Positions 13,402 through 16,003 of a stretch of 16,003 nt of DNA are shown here, piece by piece. Within the stretch, counting starts at the first letter, position 1. Every line of letters starts with the position of its first letter. The notes below the pieces were generated by a model. That model did not search any database. It had not been told where the DNA came from and saw only the letters and a list, made by a program, of their open reading frames with translations. The translations under genes and the position numbers were made by a program. This stretch comes from Kiritimatiellales bacterium (GTDB lineage: Bacteria > Verrucomicrobiota > Kiritimatiellia > Kiritimatiellales > Pontiellaceae). The DNA is taken from the NCBI GenBank assembly GCA_030625905.1, contig DAOUQA010000020.1, positions 1-16,003 of the forward strand, given 5' to 3'.

Positions 13402-13929
13402 ATGTACGAAAAAACGATTTCACGGAAGACGGTGTTCGAGGGGCGCATTCTGGATGTGGATGTGCTGGAGGTGGAGTTGGAAAACGGAAAGCGGTCGGTG
13501 CGCGAGATTGTGCAGCACGGCGTGGCAGTGGCCATTATTCCGCATCTGCCCGACGGGCGCTTCGTCTTTATTCGCCAGTTCCGCAAGGCCATGGAGCGAA
13601 TCTGCTTCGAGGTGGTGGCCGGCAACTGCGATCCCGGCGAACCGGAGGAGGTCTCCGCCGCGCGTGAACTGCAGGAGGAGACCGGCTATGTCGCCCAATC
13701 GCTGGAACTGCTCGGTCCGATCTTTCCAAGCGTTGGATACTGCACCGAACGCATCGATGTTTTCCTTGCCAAGGTTTCCGAACAGGGCGCAACCGCGTTC
13801 GACGAAGATGAACACATTGAACCCATCATCCTCACCGAAGCCGAGATGGACGAAATGATCCGCAACGGCGAGATCGAAGACGCCAAGACCCTTGCCGCCT
13901 GGATGCTCTACAAAGCCAAGAAAGGCTGA
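13402..13929 (+). CDS. NUDIX hydrolase, ADP-ribose pyrophosphatase-like
   Basis: The protein has 175 residues. The Nudix box is perfect: G74-x5-E80-x7-R88-E89-L-x-E92-E93-x-G95-Y96 (GNCDPGE ... RELQEETGY), which binds the metal that cleaves nucleoside-diphosphate-X substrates. The N-terminal swapped strands (TVFEGRILDVDVLEVELENG), VREIVQHGVAVAIIP, and FVFIRQFRKAMERICFEVVAG are typical of ADP-ribose/ADP-sugar pyrophosphatases. The proline in the usual ELPAG is replaced (FEVVAG). AGGAGG at 13389-13394 lies 7 bases upstream of the ATG. Its stop TGA (13927-13929) shares one base with the ATG of the next gene. With the DUF4432 protein upstream, a role in clearing sugar nucleotides is plausible but not shown. 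Confidence 0.93.
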   Translation: MYEKTISRKTVFEGRILDVDVLEVELENGKRSVREIVQHGVAVAIIPHLPDGRFVFIRQFRKAMERICFEVVAGNCDPGEPEEVSAARELQEETGYVAQSLELLGPIFPSVGYCTERIDVFLAKVSEQGATAFDEDEHIEPIILTEAEMDEMIRNGEIEDAKTLAAWMLYKAKKG

Positions 13930-14672
13930 TGCCTAGCCAATACAATCCCGAAATCCACCATCGCCGGTCGATTCGGCTAAAGGGGCACGATTATGCCGTA
14001 GGCGGGTTGTATTTCATCACGATTTGTGCGCATCACGATGCCGGGAATATCTTTGCGCCGCCGGATGTTCGGGAAATGGTGGGGCATGAATATATTGCGG
14101 GCGTGAAATCTGGAAAATGGCCACGGTTCCCCGGCAAAATCTGGCACCGCAATTATTATGAATGCATCGTGCGCAATCCAGAAGCCGAAAGAAAAATCGG
14201 CGAATATATCCGGATGAATCCATGGAAGTGCATTTCACATTTCGGCAATGGTATGCGTGGCATTGGGAATCCAGCCTTGCTGAACTGCCCGAAGATCGGG
14301 GTTTTATGCAGTCGCAAGGTGCCGCCGGGGTGCAACCTGGAGCCGCCGGAGTCGGAGGATGTGTTTATCGGCGGGTTCCACTCGCCGCCCGAAAAGCAGA
14401 GTCTCGACCGATTACTGGCGCGGGGCGACCGAATTATCTGCTGCCCGGCATGGGGGTTGAAGGGGATACATGTTCCCGAAAAGTGGCTCCCCGCGCTGGA
14501 CTCGAACCGCATACTCATCCTCGAAATGAAAAATCCCGCCGGCAATTTGGTTGCCGCAGCGGAGCGCAACATGTTTGTAATGCAGTCGGCGGATCAATTA
14601 TGGGTTCCGCACGCAACGCCCGGCGGCATGTTGACCCGGTTGTTGGATGCGAAAAGCCGCAGAGCAAGGTGA
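13929..14672 (+). CDS. Internally deleted Y1 transposase fused to a DprA/SLOG-like domain
   Basis: The frame encodes 247 residues. Residues 1-42 (YNPEIHHRRSIRLKGHDYAV, then GGLYFITICAHH) are the standard start of REP-associated transposases. Residues 52-100 (GKWPRFPGKIWHRNYYECIV, then EYIRMNPWK) are their C-terminal core, with the likely catalytic tyrosine Y93. The middle of the domain, where the HUH metal motif (usually MPNHFHG) should lie, is missing, roughly 80 residues. Residues 108-238 resemble a DprA-related Rossmann (SLOG) domain: GNPALLNCPKIGVLCSR, GGFHSPPEKQSLDRLL, RIICCPAWGLKG, AERNMFVMQSADQLWVPHAT, PGG. The last few codons (about 239-247) run out of frame into Sel1-like debris, so the natural C-terminus is probably lost. 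TGATG overlap with the NUDIX stop suggests translational coupling. The enzyme cannot cut DNA by the HUH mechanism as it stands; the SLOG part might still bind a ligand or nucleic acid. Confidence 0.72.
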   Translation: MPSQYNPEIHHRRSIRLKGHDYAVGGLYFITICAHHDAGNIFAPPDVREMVGHEYIAGVKSGKWPRFPGKIWHRNYYECIVRNPEAERKIGEYIRMNPWKCISHFGNGMRGIGNPALLNCPKIGVLCSRKVPPGCNLEPPESEDVFIGGFHSPPEKQSLDRLLARGDRIICCPAWGLKGIHVPEKWLPALDSNRILILEMKNPAGNLVAAAERNMFVMQSADQLWVPHATPGGMLTRLLDAKSRRAR

Positions 14673-14866
14673 TCCAGACGCCCAGTATAAGATGGGAATT
14701 TTCTATGTTCTTGGTAATAGGGGTCGAAGCCAACATGCCAAATGCTTTGGAGTCCTATCAAAAGTCTGCGGAAGGCGGATATGCGCTAGCGCAACATATA
14801 TGGTGCCGCAAATCTGCCGAACAGGGCTATGAACGCGCTCAAAAATATTTAGACTCGCTTCCATAG
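14638..14866 (+). pseudogene. Decayed Sel1-repeat (TPR-like) gene remnant
   Basis: Frame one from 14644 reads W-M-RKAAEQGDPDAQYKMGIFYV, the core of a Sel1 repeat. After a frameshift in or near the GGGG at 14720-14723, another frame continues VEANMPNALESYQKSAEGGYALAQ and ends KSAEQGYERAQKYLDSLP with a stop at 14864-14866. Between ALAQH and WCRKSAEQG about 20 residues expected for a full repeat are absent, so there is also an in-frame deletion. The piece has no start codon context of its own and abuts the transposase/SLOG gene directly, which suggests a deletion joined them. Sel1 proteins are protein-interaction scaffolds; this one is not functional. Confidence 0.75.
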
Positions 14867-14893
14867 AAGACAAGTTGTCGTTTGGAAATTTCC

Positions 14894-14928
14894 CGCATCT
14901 CGCATCCCGCATCCCGTATCCCGTATCC
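14894..14928. repeat. Five 7-bp tandem units (CGCATCT/CGCATCC/CGTATCC)
   Basis: CGCATCT, CGCATCC, CGCATCC, CGTATCC and CGTATCC follow one another exactly, in the gap between the Sel1 remnant and the isocitrate dehydrogenase promoter. It is a simple heptanucleotide repeat that could vary in copy number. It lies upstream of the promoter candidate rather than between promoter elements, so an effect on expression is not obvious. Confidence 0.7.
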
Positions 14929-14944
14929 CGGACCATGCTTGGCA

Positions 14945-14973
14945 TTGACATCATTCCAGCTTTCAAATAAACA
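14945..14973 (+). promoter_or_regulatory. Promoter candidate for isocitrate dehydrogenase
   Basis: A perfect -35 TTGACA (14945-14950) is followed after 17 bases by TAAACA (14968-14973), only a 3 of 6 match to -10. Transcription would start near 14980, leaving about 37 nt of leader before the ATG at 15017. Confidence 0.4.
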
Positions 14974-15016
14974 CATCAACTCTGATTTCGAGACGAAAAA
15001 CCATTGGAAAAACATC

Positions 15017-16003
<987 letters not shown>

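Overview
The window looks like a bacterial chromosome segment of moderate to high G+C, probably from the PVC side of the tree. A Kiritimatiellota/Pontiella-like organism is my best guess. The pointers are a DAHP synthase fused to chorismate mutase, a PEP-CTERM-associated CAAX-protease-like protein, a long REP-associated (Y1) transposase, a monomeric isocitrate dehydrogenase and an alphaproteobacterial-style AspRS. This is inference from family resemblance; no marker in the window settles the taxonomy.

Layout. 1-1221: a minus-strand Y1/HUH transposase gene that runs off the left edge, with a perfect palindrome just upstream of its start. 1222-2307: chorismate synthase (aroC), behind an extended -10 promoter and a small perfect hairpin. 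2388-3976: a compact Tat export operon of a TatA/B-like protein, TatC (with an unusually long first periplasmic loop) and a second TatA. 4084-4878: a membrane CPBP/CAAX-like protease. 4879-5637: a gene-poor stretch with short repeats, a clear tRNA-Ser(GCT) with its own promoter, and about 330 bases of unexplained sequence. 5638-6720: bifunctional DAHP synthase/chorismate mutase. 6825-7469: a small double-anchored HlyD-like membrane protein. 7605-7886: an HU/IHF-family DNA-bending protein. 8015-11107: hisS and aspS in tandem. 11097-12239: a dGTPase-like HD hydrolase on the minus strand, converging on and overlapping aspS. 12344-13929: a DUF4432 aldose-epimerase-like protein and a NUDIX hydrolase. 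13929-14866: an internally deleted transposase fused to a DprA/SLOG-like domain, followed by a decayed Sel1-repeat gene. 15017-16003: the first 329 codons of a monomeric NADP-isocitrate dehydrogenase.

Most of the window is housekeeping: aromatic amino acid synthesis (both ends of the shikimate pathway, not adjacent), protein export, tRNA charging, nucleotide-pool care and the TCA cycle. The accessory signal is concentrated at 1-1040 and 13929-14930. In both places Y1-transposase-derived genes sit beside palindromes, repeats or gene debris. The most unusual object is the gene at 13929-14672. It keeps the transposase start, the catalytic-tyrosine region and a DprA-like domain in one frame, has lost the HUH metal site, and overlaps the NUDIX stop codon by one base.
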